Under the pieces are notes generated by a model. It was not told where the DNA came from. It saw only the letters and a program-made list of their open reading frames with translations, and made no database searches. Below are positions 42,297-51,159 of a stretch of DNA of 64,000 nucleotides, piece by piece. The DNA is from an uncultured Ectothiorhodospiraceae bacterium (GTDB lineage Bacteria; Pseudomonadota; Gammaproteobacteria; JAABTG01): assembly GCA_937867305.1 (NCBI GenBank), contig CALMKJ010000022.1:26367-90366 (forward strand), given 5' to 3'. The position numbers and the translations under genes are program-made. Every line of letters starts with the position of its first letter. Position 1 is the stretch's first letter.

Positions 42297-42369
42297 GCCC
42301 GCGGGGCGGGTCGGCCTGGTGCCGGCCCGCCCGCACACCGCGCCAATCCCGAGCGCACGGAGCCACCCC

Positions 42370-43758
42370 ATGCATCCCATGCTGTTCCTCGCCGTCCTGC
42401 TCGGGCTCTCGGCCTTCGCCTACCAGGTCGGACGCCGCCGGTCCGTGACCGTCGCCGGCGGCCTCCAGCACGCCGGGACGCTGCACTCGCGGCCCTCGTA
42501 CTACGGTGCCTACGCCGCCCTCTGGGCCCTGGTTCCCGCCCTCGCGGTCCTGTTCTTCTGGCTCGTGTTCGAGCAGTCGGTGATCACCGAGGTCGTGCTG
42601 GCGGGGATGCCGCCAGAGGTCCGGGAGGTCGCACCCGACCGTCTGAACCTGCTGGTCAACGACCTGCGCAACCTGGTCAAGGGCAACATCGTCGCGGGCC
42701 ACGTCGGGCCCGCGATGCAGGCGGCGGCCGAGCACTACCGCAGCCTCGCGGCCACGAGCCATGCCGCCCTGGGTGTCCTGGTCGTGGTCATCGCAGCCGG
42801 TGGCCTGATGCTGGCGCGCAGTCGCATCACCCCCACCCTGCAGGCCCGCAACCGGGTCGAGCAGGTGGTGACGACGTTCCTGCTCGCCAGCTCGCTCGTG
42901 GCGATCTTCACCACCGTGGGCATCGCGCTCTCGGTCCTCTTCGAATCGCTGCGCTTCTTCCAGGCCGTTCCCGTGACCGAGTTCCTGTTCGGGACCAACT
43001 GGAGTCCGCAGATGGCGATCCGGGCGGACCAGGTCGGTTCCTCGGGGGCCTTTGGCGCTGTGCCGTTGTTCACCGGCACGCTCCTCATCGCGCTGATCGC
43101 CATGCTGGTGGCGGTGCCCATCGGGCTCACTTCGGCGATCTACCTGTCCGAGTACGCGGACCGACGCTTTCGCGCGGTCGCCAAGCCCCTGCTGGAGATC
43201 CTGGCCGGCGTGCCCACGGTCGTGTACGGGTTCTTCGCGGCCCTCGTGGTTGCGCCGCTGGTGAGAGAGGCTGGCCGGTATCTCGGGCTCGACGTGGCGT
43301 CGGAGAGCGCGCTGGCCGCGGGGCTGGTGATGGGGGTCATGATCATCCCCTTCATCTCCTCACTGTCGGACGACGTCATCAACGCCGTCCCCCAGTCCCT
43401 GCGTGACGGGTCCTATGCCCTCGGCGCAACCCAATCGGAGACGATCCGCAGGGTCGTGATCCCGGCGGCCCTCCCCGGCATCGCCGGTGGGATCCTCCTG
43501 GCCATGTCGCGCGCCATCGGCGAGACCATGATCGTGGTGATGGCCGCCGGCCTCTCGGCGAATCTCACCGCCAATCCGCTCGCGGCGGTCACTACGGTGA
43601 CGGTGCAGATCGCGACCCTTCTCGTCGGCGACCAGGAGTTCGACAGCCCGAAGACCCTGGCTGCCTTCGCACTCGGGCTGGTGCTGTTCCTGGTGACCCT
43701 GACCCTCAACGTCATCGCCCTCCACATCGTGCGCAAGTATCGCGAGCAATACGAATGA
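42370..43758 (+). CDS. pstC: Phosphate ABC transporter permease PstC (extended form)
   Basis: 462 residues versus about 320 in E. coli. The C-terminal permease core has [55 protein letters not shown] and the EAA-type loop [32 protein letters not shown]. The N-terminal ~190 residues add two or three membrane helices and a periplasmic stretch, a layout known from PstC of some Proteobacteria. The ATG at 42370 has GGAG 7 bases before. It overlaps pstA by 4 bases (ATGA). Confidence 0.95.
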   Translation: MHPMLFLAVLLGLSAFAYQVGRRRSVTVAGGLQHAGTLHSRPSYYGAYAALWALVPALAVLFFWLVFEQSVITEVVLAGMPPEVREVAPDRLNLLVNDLRNLVKGNIVAGHVGPAMQAAAEHYRSLAATSHAALGVLVVVIAAGGLMLARSRITPTLQARNRVEQVVTTFLLASSLVAIFTTVGIALSVLFESLRFFQAVPVTEFLFGTNWSPQMAIRADQVGSSGAFGAVPLFTGTLLIALIAMLVAVPIGLTSAIYLSEYADRRFRAVAKPLLEILAGVPTVVYGFFAALVVAPLVREAGRYLGLDVASESALAAGLVMGVMIIPFISSLSDDVINAVPQSLRDGSYALGATQSETIRRVVIPAALPGIAGGILLAMSRAIGETMIVVMAAGLSANLTANPLAAVTTVTVQIATLLVGDQEFDSPKTLAAFALGLVLFLVTLTLNVIALHIVRKYREQYE

Positions 43759-45080
43759 ACAGCGTCAAGCATCCCCCGGCCGGAGGGCGCGCGTCCGGCG
43801 GCGCCCCCAGGACCATCGACGTGGTGCGAGCGACCCTCGCGCGCCGGCACGCGTCGGAGCGGCGGTTCCGGCGCTACGGCATCACGGCCATCGTCACGGC
43901 GCTGGCGTTTCTCGCCTTCCTGTTCTCCAGCGTCCTGGTGAAGGCCCACGGGGTCCTGCAGCAGACCTACATCGCCCTCGACGTGCACCTCGACGCTGGC
44001 GTCGTGGACCCCCAGGGCAACCGCTCCCCGGACTCGCTGCGCGAGGGGGACTACGGGGCCCTCATCAAGGACGCGCTGCGCGACGCCTTCCCGGATGTGA
44101 AGGAGCGGCGCGAGCAGCGGGACCTGTTCGCGCTGGTCAGCCCCGGCGCGGTCTTCGATCTCCGCACGGCAGTGATGCAGGACCCGTCCCTGGTCGGTGC
44201 GACCCGTATGTTCTGGGTGCCCGCGAACGACGACGTCGACATGCTCGAGAAGGGCGTCATGCGGCGCGAGTCGGCGGAGGGCGAGCGGCGGCTCAACGAC
44301 CAGCAGGTGAAGTGGGTCGATCAGCTCGTCGCCGCGGGGCGGGTCGAGCTGCGCTTCAACAGCCGTTTCTTCCTGGGCAGCGACTCACGCGAGCCGGAGA
44401 TGGCGGGCATCTGGGGTGCGGTCGTCGGCTCTTTCTACACGCTGCTCGTGGCCCTCTCCCTGTCCTTCCCCCTCGGTGTGGCGGCGGCGGCCTACCTGGA
44501 GGAATTCGCGCCGAAGAACCGCTGGACCGACCTCATCGAGGTCAACATCAACAACCTCGCGGCGGTGCCCTCGATCATCTACGGTTTGCTCGGGCTCGCG
44601 GTCTTCATCAACGTGTTCGGCGTGCCGCGCTCCTCGCCGCTGGTGGGGGGGCTCGTGCTGACGCTGATGACGCTGCCGATCATCATCATCTCGGGCCGCG
44701 CTGCCCTGAAGTCGGTTCCGCCGTCGATCCGGGAAGCCGCTCTCGGCGTCGGCGCCTCCAAGATGCAGATGGTGATGCACCACGTGCTGCCGCTCGCGAT
44801 GCCCGGCATGCTGACCGGGACCATCATCGGCATGGCGCACGCGTTGGGCGAAACGGCGCCGCTGCTGATGATCGGCATGGTGGCCTTCATCGTCGACATC
44901 CCCCAGGGGATCACCGATCCGGCGACCGTACTGCCCGTGCAGATCTACGTCTGGGCGGACAGCCCGGAGCGGGCCTTCGTGGAGCGGACGGCGGCGGCCA
45001 TCGTCGTCCTGCTCGTGTTCCTGGTGGTCGTGAACGCGGCCGCGGTGATCCTGCGCAAGCGCTTCGAGCGGCGGTGGTGA
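43755..45080 (+). CDS. pstA: Phosphate ABC transporter permease PstA (extended form)
   Basis: 441 residues. The C-terminal permease core begins near [23 protein letters not shown] and has [21 protein letters not shown], the EAA loop [28 protein letters not shown] and [13 protein letters not shown]. The first ~210 residues include one membrane helix ([18 protein letters not shown]) and a large periplasmic DUF3333-type domain. The start overlaps pstC by 4 bases. Confidence 0.95.
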   Translation: MNSVKHPPAGGRASGGAPRTIDVVRATLARRHASERRFRRYGITAIVTALAFLAFLFSSVLVKAHGVLQQTYIALDVHLDAGVVDPQGNRSPDSLREGDYGALIKDALRDAFPDVKERREQRDLFALVSPGAVFDLRTAVMQDPSLVGATRMFWVPANDDVDMLEKGVMRRESAEGERRLNDQQVKWVDQLVAAGRVELRFNSRFFLGSDSREPEMAGIWGAVVGSFYTLLVALSLSFPLGVAAAAYLEEFAPKNRWTDLIEVNINNLAAVPSIIYGLLGLAVFINVFGVPRSSPLVGGLVLTLMTLPIIIISGRAALKSVPPSIREAALGVGASKMQMVMHHVLPLAMPGMLTGTIIGMAHALGETAPLLMIGMVAFIVDIPQGITDPATVLPVQIYVWADSPERAFVERTAAAIVVLLVFLVVVNAAAVILRKRFERRW

Positions 45081-45105
45081 GCCGCCCAGGCTGAGGAAGA
45101 AATCG

Positions 45106-45999
45106 ATGTCCATTATCGAGACGGTGCTGACGGAACAGTTCGACAAGCCCAGGACCGGCCGGGCCGACGGTTCCGTCAAGTCCGTACGTCCCGGTGCGAT
45201 CGACCGCCACAACCGGCAGACGGTCGGGGATTTCACGCACCCGCATCCCCGGATGACGGCGCGCCTGGTGAACGTCTACTACGGCGACAAGCACGCCATC
45301 AAGAACGTGAGTCTCGACATCGGGGCCAACGAGGTCATCGCGATGATCGGGCCCTCCGGTTGCGGGAAGTCGACCTTCCTGCGCTGTCTGAACCGGATGA
45401 ACGACACGATCGAGGGGTGCCGCGTCACGGGGACGATCACGCTGGACGGGCAGGACATCTACGAGAAGGGTCTCGACGTGGTGCCGTTGCGCGCCCAGGT
45501 CGGAATGGTCTTCCAGAAGCCGAACCCCTTCCCCAAGTCGATCTTCGAGAACGTCGCGTACGGACCCCGCATCCACGGGATCGCCTCGACGCGCACGGAG
45601 CTCGACGAGGTGGTGCAGAAGAGCCTCGAGCGGGCCGGGCTGTGGAACGAGGTGAAGGACCGCCTGGCGCAGCCGGGCACCAGCCTCTCGGGTGGGCAGC
45701 AGCAGAGGCTCTGCATTGCGCGGGCGATCGCGGTCAACCCCGAGGTCATCCTCATGGACGAGCCCGCCTCTGCGCTCGACCCCATCGCGACCGCCCGGAT
45801 CGAGGAGCTGATCGACGAGCTGAGGGAGCACTTCAGCATCGCGATCGTCACCCACTCCATGCAGCAGGCGGCACGTGTCTCGCAGCGTACGGCCTACTTC
45901 CACCTCGGGGACCTGATCGAGGTCGGGGACACCAACCAGATCTTCACCAATCCCCGGCACCCGTTGACCGAGGACTACATCACCGGCCGTTTCGGCTAG
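45106..45999 (+). CDS. pstB: Phosphate ABC transporter ATPase PstB
   Basis: 297 residues; PstB is usually about 260, and the extra is an N-terminal ~50 residues. Walker [30 protein letters not shown], the signature [16 protein letters not shown], Walker [13 protein letters not shown] and the switch His in [13 protein letters not shown] are intact. A GAGGAAGAA ribosome site precedes the ATG. It couples ATP hydrolysis to PstCA. Confidence 0.97.
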   Translation: MSIIETVLTEQFDKPRTGRADGSVKSVRPGAIDRHNRQTVGDFTHPHPRMTARLVNVYYGDKHAIKNVSLDIGANEVIAMIGPSGCGKSTFLRCLNRMNDTIEGCRVTGTITLDGQDIYEKGLDVVPLRAQVGMVFQKPNPFPKSIFENVAYGPRIHGIASTRTELDEVVQKSLERAGLWNEVKDRLAQPGTSLSGGQQQRLCIARAIAVNPEVILMDEPASALDPIATARIEELIDELREHFSIAIVTHSMQQAARVSQRTAYFHLGDLIEVGDTNQIFTNPRHPLTEDYITGRFG

Positions 46000-46038
46000 G
46001 ACACGACCCGGGACAGGCGATCAGCAGGGGACCAGAGC

Positions 46039-46770
46039 ATGAGTGAGCCAACCACCGGCCACACCGTGAAGCGCTTCGATGACGAGATGATGAATCTGCA
46101 CCGCCTGGCGCTGGAGATGGGCGGGCTCGCCATGGACCAGCTCGAACGGGTCGTGAAGGCCCTGGACCACGAGAGCCCCGAAGAGGCCCGCGAGGTGATC
46201 GAGCGCGACCGGCTGATGAACGAGCTCGACGTCCGGATCGACGAGGCCGTGGTCAAGCTCCTGGTCCGGCGCCAGCCGATGGCGAGTGACCTGCGGGCGA
46301 TCATGACCGTCGCCAAGTCGGTCGTGGACCTGGAGCGGATCGGCGACCAGACCCGGCGCGTGGCGCACCTGGTCGAGCACCTGTACGGCGACGGGCCCAT
46401 GGCCCCCAACCCGAAGCTGTTGGAGGACATCCACCGACTGGCCGAGACCGCCATTCGCCTGTTGCGCTCCAGCATGGAGGCGTTCGAGCGTTTCGACGCC
46501 GGCCAGGCGGTCGAGGTCATCCAGGAGAACCAGAAGCTCGAGGCAGAGTTCCAGTCGGCGCTGCGCCGTTTGACCACGTTCGTGCTGGAGGACCACCGCA
46601 CCATCGGCCATATGGTGGACGCAGTGCTCGGCCTGCGGGCGCTGGCGCGCATCGGCGGCCACGCCAAGAACATCGCCGGCTACGTCATCTACCTCTGCAC
46701 CGGTCGCGACGTCCGGCACGTGGATCTGTCGACCATCACCGAGGAGATCCTGGCCCAGGACCAGGACTGA
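46039..46770 (+). CDS. phoU: Phosphate signalling protein PhoU
   Basis: 243 residues in two PhoU three-helix bundles. HTVKRFDDEMMNLHRLALEMGGLA, the first metal motif region (VIERDRLMNELDVRIDEAVVKLL), LRAIMTVAKSVVDLERIGDQ and the second-bundle ALARIGGHAKNIAGYVIYLCTG are clear. PhoU keeps PhoR/PhoB signalling off when phosphate is plentiful and tunes Pst uptake. It is 39 bases after pstB. Confidence 0.97.
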   Translation: MSEPTTGHTVKRFDDEMMNLHRLALEMGGLAMDQLERVVKALDHESPEEAREVIERDRLMNELDVRIDEAVVKLLVRRQPMASDLRAIMTVAKSVVDLERIGDQTRRVAHLVEHLYGDGPMAPNPKLLEDIHRLAETAIRLLRSSMEAFERFDAGQAVEVIQENQKLEAEFQSALRRLTTFVLEDHRTIGHMVDAVLGLRALARIGGHAKNIAGYVIYLCTGRDVRHVDLSTITEEILAQDQD

Positions 46771-46827
46771 CCACCTTCTGCCCGCGATCCGCTCGGCCAG
46801 GGCTCCAGGTTGTATCTTTGGGCGCCC

Positions 46828-46849
46828 GTGCCGACAATCCGGTCGGCAC
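46828..46849. promoter_or_regulatory. Perfect 8-bp inverted repeat upstream of the 2-PGK-like gene
   Basis: GTGCCGAC - AATCCG - GTCGGCAC lies in the 93-base phoU/kinase gap, ending 14 bases before the kinase ATG and just before its ribosome site. TATCTT at 46813-46818 could be a -10 box. The repeat may be an operator, an RNA hairpin controlling translation or a weak terminator; no T run follows. Confidence 0.5.
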
Positions 46850-46863
46850 CGAGGGGGCGGCCC

Positions 46864-48075
46864 ATGGCGAAGACGGTGGTCATCGACCCGGAGGAGGGGA
46901 CCCGAGCCCCTTTCCTGCGCGGCATCCTCACGCGCTCCCTCCAGGACTCGGGCCTCGCGTTCGACGACGCCTACAAGCTTGCCTCGCGGGTCCGCCAGGA
47001 CCTCGCCAGCATCCCCGAGATCACGGCCGGAGAGTTGCGCCGGCGCGTCGCCACGTATCTCCAGGAATGTCACGGGGCCCAGGCCGTGCGCCGTTACCAG
47101 GAGCCCTCCGGCCCCGCAGCGGCGGTCCTGGTGCGCGACGGCGCGGACCAGGCGGTGCCGTTCTCCGACGCGATCTACCGGCGCACGCTCCAGATCTGCG
47201 GACTGTCCGACGATACGGCCGCCGTCATGGCCGCGCGGGTCTCCCGCTTCCTGGCCGAGCGGGCCGAGGCGGAGGTCAGCTCGGCCACCCTGGGCCGCAC
47301 CACCTATCACTGGCTCGCGCAAGACCTCGGCGAGGCCGTGGCGCGCCGCTACCTCGCCTGGGTCGACTTCCTCCATAGCGGGCGGCCCCTGATCCTCCTT
47401 CTGGGTGGGAGCGCGGGGGTCGGCAAGAGCACGGTGGCCACGGACCTCGCCACCCGGCTCGACATCCCGCGCACCCAGTCGACCGACATGCTGCGGGAGG
47501 TCATGCGCATGATGCTCCCGCAACGGCTCCTGCCGGTGCTCTACGCCTCTTCCTTCGAGGCCTGGCGCACCCTGCCGCGGGCGCAGGACCCGACGGTGGA
47601 CCGCGGGGCGCTCCTGGCGGAGGGGTACCAGACCCAGGCGGAGCTCATCGCGTTGCCGTGCGAGGCCGTCATCCGGCGCGCGCTGAAGGAGAGGGTCTCG
47701 CTGATCATGGAGGGCGTGCACGTGTGCCCGTCCCTGATCGCGCGGATCCCGACCGGTGACGAGGCGGTGGTGGTGCCGGTGATGCTGGCGGTGCTCAAGC
47801 CGGAGCTGCTCCGGGCGCGGATCCGAGGGCGGGCCGGACGTGCGGTGCAGCGCCGCGCCGAGCGCTATCTCCGGAGCTTCGAGTCCATCTGGGGGCTCCA
47901 GGACCATCTCCTCTCGGAGGCGGACCGCCGGCAGATCCCGATCGTCTTGAACGAGGACAAGGATCGCGCCGTCGAGGCGATCCTGGCGAGGGTGATCGAT
48001 ACCCTCTTGGTCGGTTTCCGGGCCAGCCCGCGCGCGGTCTTCGGAAACCAGGACGCGCCCCGCAGGCGGGGCTGA
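46864..48075 (+). CDS. ATP-cone and 2-phosphoglycerate kinase-like protein
   Basis: 403 residues. Two ATP-cone-like regulatory repeats occupy about 1-82 (FLRGILTRSLQDSGLAFDDAYKLASRV) and 90-172 (FSDAIYRRTLQICGLSDDTAAVMAARV). A P-loop kinase domain follows: Walker A GGSAGVGKST at 181-190, then TQSTDMLREVMRMM, which matches the archaeal 2-phosphoglycerate kinases (COG2074). Those enzymes make 2,3-bisphosphoglycerate for cyclic 2,3-DPG. The substrate here is unknown. The ATG at 46864 has a GAGGGGG site. Location between phoU and a cysteine synthase ties it to phosphate supply. Confidence 0.8.
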   Translation: MAKTVVIDPEEGTRAPFLRGILTRSLQDSGLAFDDAYKLASRVRQDLASIPEITAGELRRRVATYLQECHGAQAVRRYQEPSGPAAAVLVRDGADQAVPFSDAIYRRTLQICGLSDDTAAVMAARVSRFLAERAEAEVSSATLGRTTYHWLAQDLGEAVARRYLAWVDFLHSGRPLILLLGGSAGVGKSTVATDLATRLDIPRTQSTDMLREVMRMMLPQRLLPVLYASSFEAWRTLPRAQDPTVDRGALLAEGYQTQAELIALPCEAVIRRALKERVSLIMEGVHVCPSLIARIPTGDEAVVVPVMLAVLKPELLRARIRGRAGRAVQRRAERYLRSFESIWGLQDHLLSEADRRQIPIVLNEDKDRAVEAILARVIDTLLVGFRASPRAVFGNQDAPRRRG

Positions 48076-48092
48076 GCTGGCACAGAGAGACC

Positions 48093-48980
48093 GTGTTCAC
48101 CGACAACGTACTGGACCTGATCGGCAATACGCCGATGATTCGGCTGCGAGGGGAGTCCGTCTTCGCCAAGGCGGAATTCCTGAACCCCGGAGGCAGCATC
48201 AAGGACCGCGTGGCCATGGCCATGCTCGACGGGGCGGAGAGCAGGGGCCTGCTGAAGCCCGGCTCGATCATCGTCGAGCCCACGAGCGGCAACACCGGGA
48301 TCGGTGTCGCCCTGGTGGGCCGGCTCAAGGGCTACCACGTCCGCATCGTGATGCCGGAGAACATGAGCGACGAGAGGAAGAAGCTCATCCGGGCCCTGGG
48401 GGCGGAACTGATCCTGACCCCCGCGGAGAAGAGCATCGCCGGCGCGGTGGAGAAGGTCCGCGAGATGCAGCGCGAGGACCCGCGCGTGTTCGTCCCTCAG
48501 CAGTTCGAGAACCCCGACAACCCGCGCGTGCACTACGAGGAGACCGCGCACGAGATCTGGCGGCAGATGAACGGGGACATCGCGTGCTTTGTCGCCGGGG
48601 TGGGCAGCGGAGGCACCCTGCAGGGTATCGGGCAGTTCCTGCGGGAGCACAAGCCCGGCGTGGTGATCGCCGCGGTCGAGCCCAAGAACGTCTCGGCGCT
48701 GCTCGGCCACGAGCCGGGGCTGCACCAGATCCAGGGCATCGGGGACGGGTTCGTGCCCGCGGTCCTCGACGTCTCGATGATCAGCGAGGTCATCGAGGTG
48801 ACGGACGAGGACGCCATCGCCACCACGCGGGAGCTCAACCGGGACTTCGGGCTGCTCGTGGGCATCTCCTCGGGGGCCAACGTGTGGGCCGCGCGGCAGC
48901 TGGCGGAGCGGATCCAGGGCAACATCGTGACGGTGCTGCCGGACCGGGCGGAGCGCTACTTCAGCACCTCTCTCATGTAG
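48093..48980 (+). CDS. Cysteine synthase (O-acetylserine sulfhydrylase)
   Basis: 295 residues, PLP-dependent. VLDLIGNTPMIRL, the PLP lysine in NPGGSIKDR (Lys37), the substrate loop PTSGNTGIGVAL, PQQFENPDNPRVHYEETAHEIW, the phosphate-binding GVGSGGTLQGIG and the C-terminal SGAN...VLPDRAERYFSTSLM define the family. It makes cysteine from O-acetylserine and sulfide (CysK) or thiosulfate (CysM). The short length is nearer CysM, so I leave the symbol open. The GTG at 48093 is 17 bases after the kinase gene, probably one transcript. Confidence 0.93.
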   Translation: MFTDNVLDLIGNTPMIRLRGESVFAKAEFLNPGGSIKDRVAMAMLDGAESRGLLKPGSIIVEPTSGNTGIGVALVGRLKGYHVRIVMPENMSDERKKLIRALGAELILTPAEKSIAGAVEKVREMQREDPRVFVPQQFENPDNPRVHYEETAHEIWRQMNGDIACFVAGVGSGGTLQGIGQFLREHKPGVVIAAVEPKNVSALLGHEPGLHQIQGIGDGFVPAVLDVSMISEVIEVTDEDAIATTRELNRDFGLLVGISSGANVWAARQLAERIQGNIVTVLPDRAERYFSTSLM

Positions 48981-49001
48981 GCCGGCGCGTGGTCCGGGGC
49001 G

Positions 49002-49883
49002 TCACGCGAGCGCCGTGTCCAGCAGCATCATGACGATGAAGCCGCCCATCAGCCCCAGGGACGCGAACTGCTCGTGGCCCTTGCGGTGCGTCTCCGGGAT
49101 GATTTCGTGCGAGACCACCCAGATCATCGCACCGGCGGCGAAGCCCAGGCCGAGGGGGTAGAGCAGGGCGAAGCCGGTGGTGAGCAGGCTGCCGACGACG
49201 GCGCCGACGGGCTCCGCCAACCCCGTGAGGGCTGCGATCCAGGCGGCCCGGAACGGGCTGACGGCCACGGCGCGCAGGGCGACGGCCACCACGAGGCCCT
49301 CCGGGACGTCCTGAACGGCGATGGCCGCCGTGAGGGGCATGCCGACGCCAGGGTCGTTCCCACTGAAGGCGACCCCGATCGCCATGCCCTCCGGGAAGTT
49401 GTGCAGGGCGAGGGCGAAGACCATCAGCCAGACCTTTCTCAGGCCCTCCACCTCCGGGCCGTGATGGCCCACGGCCACGTGGTCGTGGGGGATCCACCGG
49501 TTGGCGAAGAGGAGGGCGAGCGCGCCGAGGGCGAGCCCGAAAGACACCCAGCCTGCCCCGAGGGCCCGGTGGCCCAGCATGCCGTCGGCTGCGTCGACCC
49601 CAGGGATGATCAGGGAGAAGGACGAGGCGGCTGCCATGACCCCGGCGCCGAACCCCAGCATGACGTCCTCCGTGCGGGGTGAGATGCGCCGGATCAAGAC
49701 CGCGGGAAGGGCGCCCAGGGCCGTCGCCAGGGCGGCCAGGAACCCCCCCTGAACGGCCTTGCCCATGGGGCTGGCGAGGTCGGTCGCACCCTGTTGCACG
49801 GCGACCCAGGCAATAGCCACGGTCAGTGCCGCGCCAAGCCCCCACCAGGTGGTCCCCCGCCCCGGTGTGACTGCCAGTCTCAT
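49002..49883 (-). CDS. ZIP family metal transporter
   Basis: 293 residues with about eight hydrophobic segments. The metal-binding helices HNFPEGMAIGVAF (TM4) and QDVPEGLVVAVAL (TM5) are diagnostic for ZIP permeases of the ZupT type. SHEIIPETHRKGHE sits in a late loop. A His-rich stretch (HDHVAVGHHGPE) lies in the TM3-TM4 cytoplasmic loop. It probably imports Zn2+ or other divalent metals. The ATG at 49883 with GAGG upstream is preferred; a start at 49973 would add a hydrophilic Gly-rich stretch. Convergent with the cysteine synthase. Confidence 0.92.
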   Translation of the reverse strand: MRLAVTPGRGTTWWGLGAALTVAIAWVAVQQGATDLASPMGKAVQGGFLAALATALGALPAVLIRRISPRTEDVMLGFGAGVMAAASSFSLIIPGVDAADGMLGHRALGAGWVSFGLALGALALLFANRWIPHDHVAVGHHGPEVEGLRKVWLMVFALALHNFPEGMAIGVAFSGNDPGVGMPLTAAIAVQDVPEGLVVAVALRAVAVSPFRAAWIAALTGLAEPVGAVVGSLLTTGFALLYPLGLGFAAGAMIWVVSHEIIPETHRKGHEQFASLGLMGGFIVMMLLDTALA

Positions 49884-49965
49884 GCCTGCCTCGCGACCAT
49901 CGACGCTGTCTCCGCCCCCTTTCCGACCTTGCCCGAGGGGCGTGCCGATCGGTCCGGCACCGGGC

Positions 49966-51159
49966 TCAGGCATGTCGCCCGAGGCGGCGGCCCAGGCCGC
50001 GCAGCGTCTCCACGAAGCGCTGAAGCCGTGACGTCTCCTTCGCGGCGGTCCGACGGAGGAGGAAGTAGAGCAGCAGGGCCGTCAGTACCACCCCGAGCAC
50101 CACGACCCCGGCGAGGGTGACCGGGGAGGTGCCCGGACCGGCTGCCGTCCTCCCGGAGGTCTCCGTGCGAGGCGCGCCGGGCTCATCGGGACGGGGCGAG
50201 GCGGCGGCAGTCTCCAGGAGGCCCACCAGCTCCGACGCGCCCAGGCGACGGGCGAGATTGAGCGGTGTCTCTCCGCTCATGCCCACGGCCCCGAGGTCGG
50301 CCCCTGCCGCGAGCAGCAGCTTGACCATCTCGGTATCCCGCCTCGCGACCGCGCTGTGCAGGGGGGTGCTGCCGTGCTGGCTGGCGACGTTCACCGAGGC
50401 CCCGCGGTCGGCGAGCAGCCGGGCCGTCCCGACCTGCCCGTGGCGCACTGCCCAGTGCAGAGGGGTCACGCCGATCCGGTTCTGCCGGTCGATCTGCGCC
50501 CCACGGTCGAGCAGACAGGCCGCGGTCTCCACGTGTCCGCCGCCCGCCGCGTGGTGCAGGGGGGTGAGGCCCCGGCGGTTCGTCGCGTTGGGGTCCGCGC
50601 CGGCGCGCACCAACTGCTCGCAGAGCCTGGACTCCCCGAACGCCGCCGCCTCGTGCAGGGCGCTGTCCCCCGCGTGGTCGGGGTTCTGCCGATCCTCGTG
50701 CTGACTCACGGCCCCGACGGCGGCGCCGCGCTCGAGGAGGAGTTTCACCAGGGCGAGGTCCCGAGTGCGCACCGCGAGGTGAAGCACGGGGTCCCCCGGT
50801 CCGGGAGGCAGGCGGTTCGGGTCGGCCCCGGCCTCCAGCAGCAAGCGGGCGACCCCGGTGTGCCCTCGCTGGACGGCGGCGGCGAGCGGCAGCTCGCCCG
50901 CGCCGGTGCCGTTCGGGCTCGCGCCCGCGGAGAGGAGCCGGCGGACCTGCTGCTCGTCGCCGCCCGCCGCTGCGGTGGACAACGGGTCAGGCGCCGGCCC
51001 CTGGGTCGGAGCCGCCGGCGAGAAGAAGGGCACCCAGGGCTGGAGCAACTGCCCGGCCTCCTGCGCGACCCCGGAAACCGGGGGGGGCTGTGCCCAGCCA
51101 CTGTCGAGAAGCAGGAAGGCCCCGAGCGTTCCGCACGCGAGACACCAGCCCCGGTTCAC
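49966..51159 (-). CDS. Membrane-anchored periplasmic ankyrin-repeat protein
   Basis: 397 residues. A signal peptide (VNRGWCLACGTLGAFLLLDSGWAQ) is followed by about eight ankyrin repeats between residues ~55 and 315; good copies include TPLHHAAGGGHVETAACLLD and TPLHWAVRHGQVGTARLLAD. A Pro/Gly/Thr-rich linker then leads to a single membrane helix (VTLAGVVVLGVVLTALLLYF) and a short basic tail. This topology puts the repeats in the periplasm with the tail inside. Its GTG start overlaps the stop of the HExxH gene by 4 bases, so the two are co-translated and probably work together. Function unknown. Confidence 0.85.
   Translation of the reverse strand: MNRGWCLACGTLGAFLLLDSGWAQPPPVSGVAQEAGQLLQPWVPFFSPAAPTQGPAPDPLSTAAAGGDEQQVRRLLSAGASPNGTGAGELPLAAAVQRGHTGVARLLLEAGADPNRLPPGPGDPVLHLAVRTRDLALVKLLLERGAAVGAVSQHEDRQNPDHAGDSALHEAAAFGESRLCEQLVRAGADPNATNRRGLTPLHHAAGGGHVETAACLLDRGAQIDRQNRIGVTPLHWAVRHGQVGTARLLADRGASVNVASQHGSTPLHSAVARRDTEMVKLLLAAGADLGAVGMSGETPLNLARRLGASELVGLLETAAASPRPDEPGAPRTETSGRTAAGPGTSPVTLAGVVVLGVVLTALLLYFLLRRTAAKETSRLQRFVETLRGLGRRLGRHA

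Noticed and set aside
45763..45783. Ala instead of Thr after the Walker B of PstB (DEPASALDP)
   Set aside because: Small residues vary at this place among PstB proteins; the catalytic Glu is present, so it is not notable.
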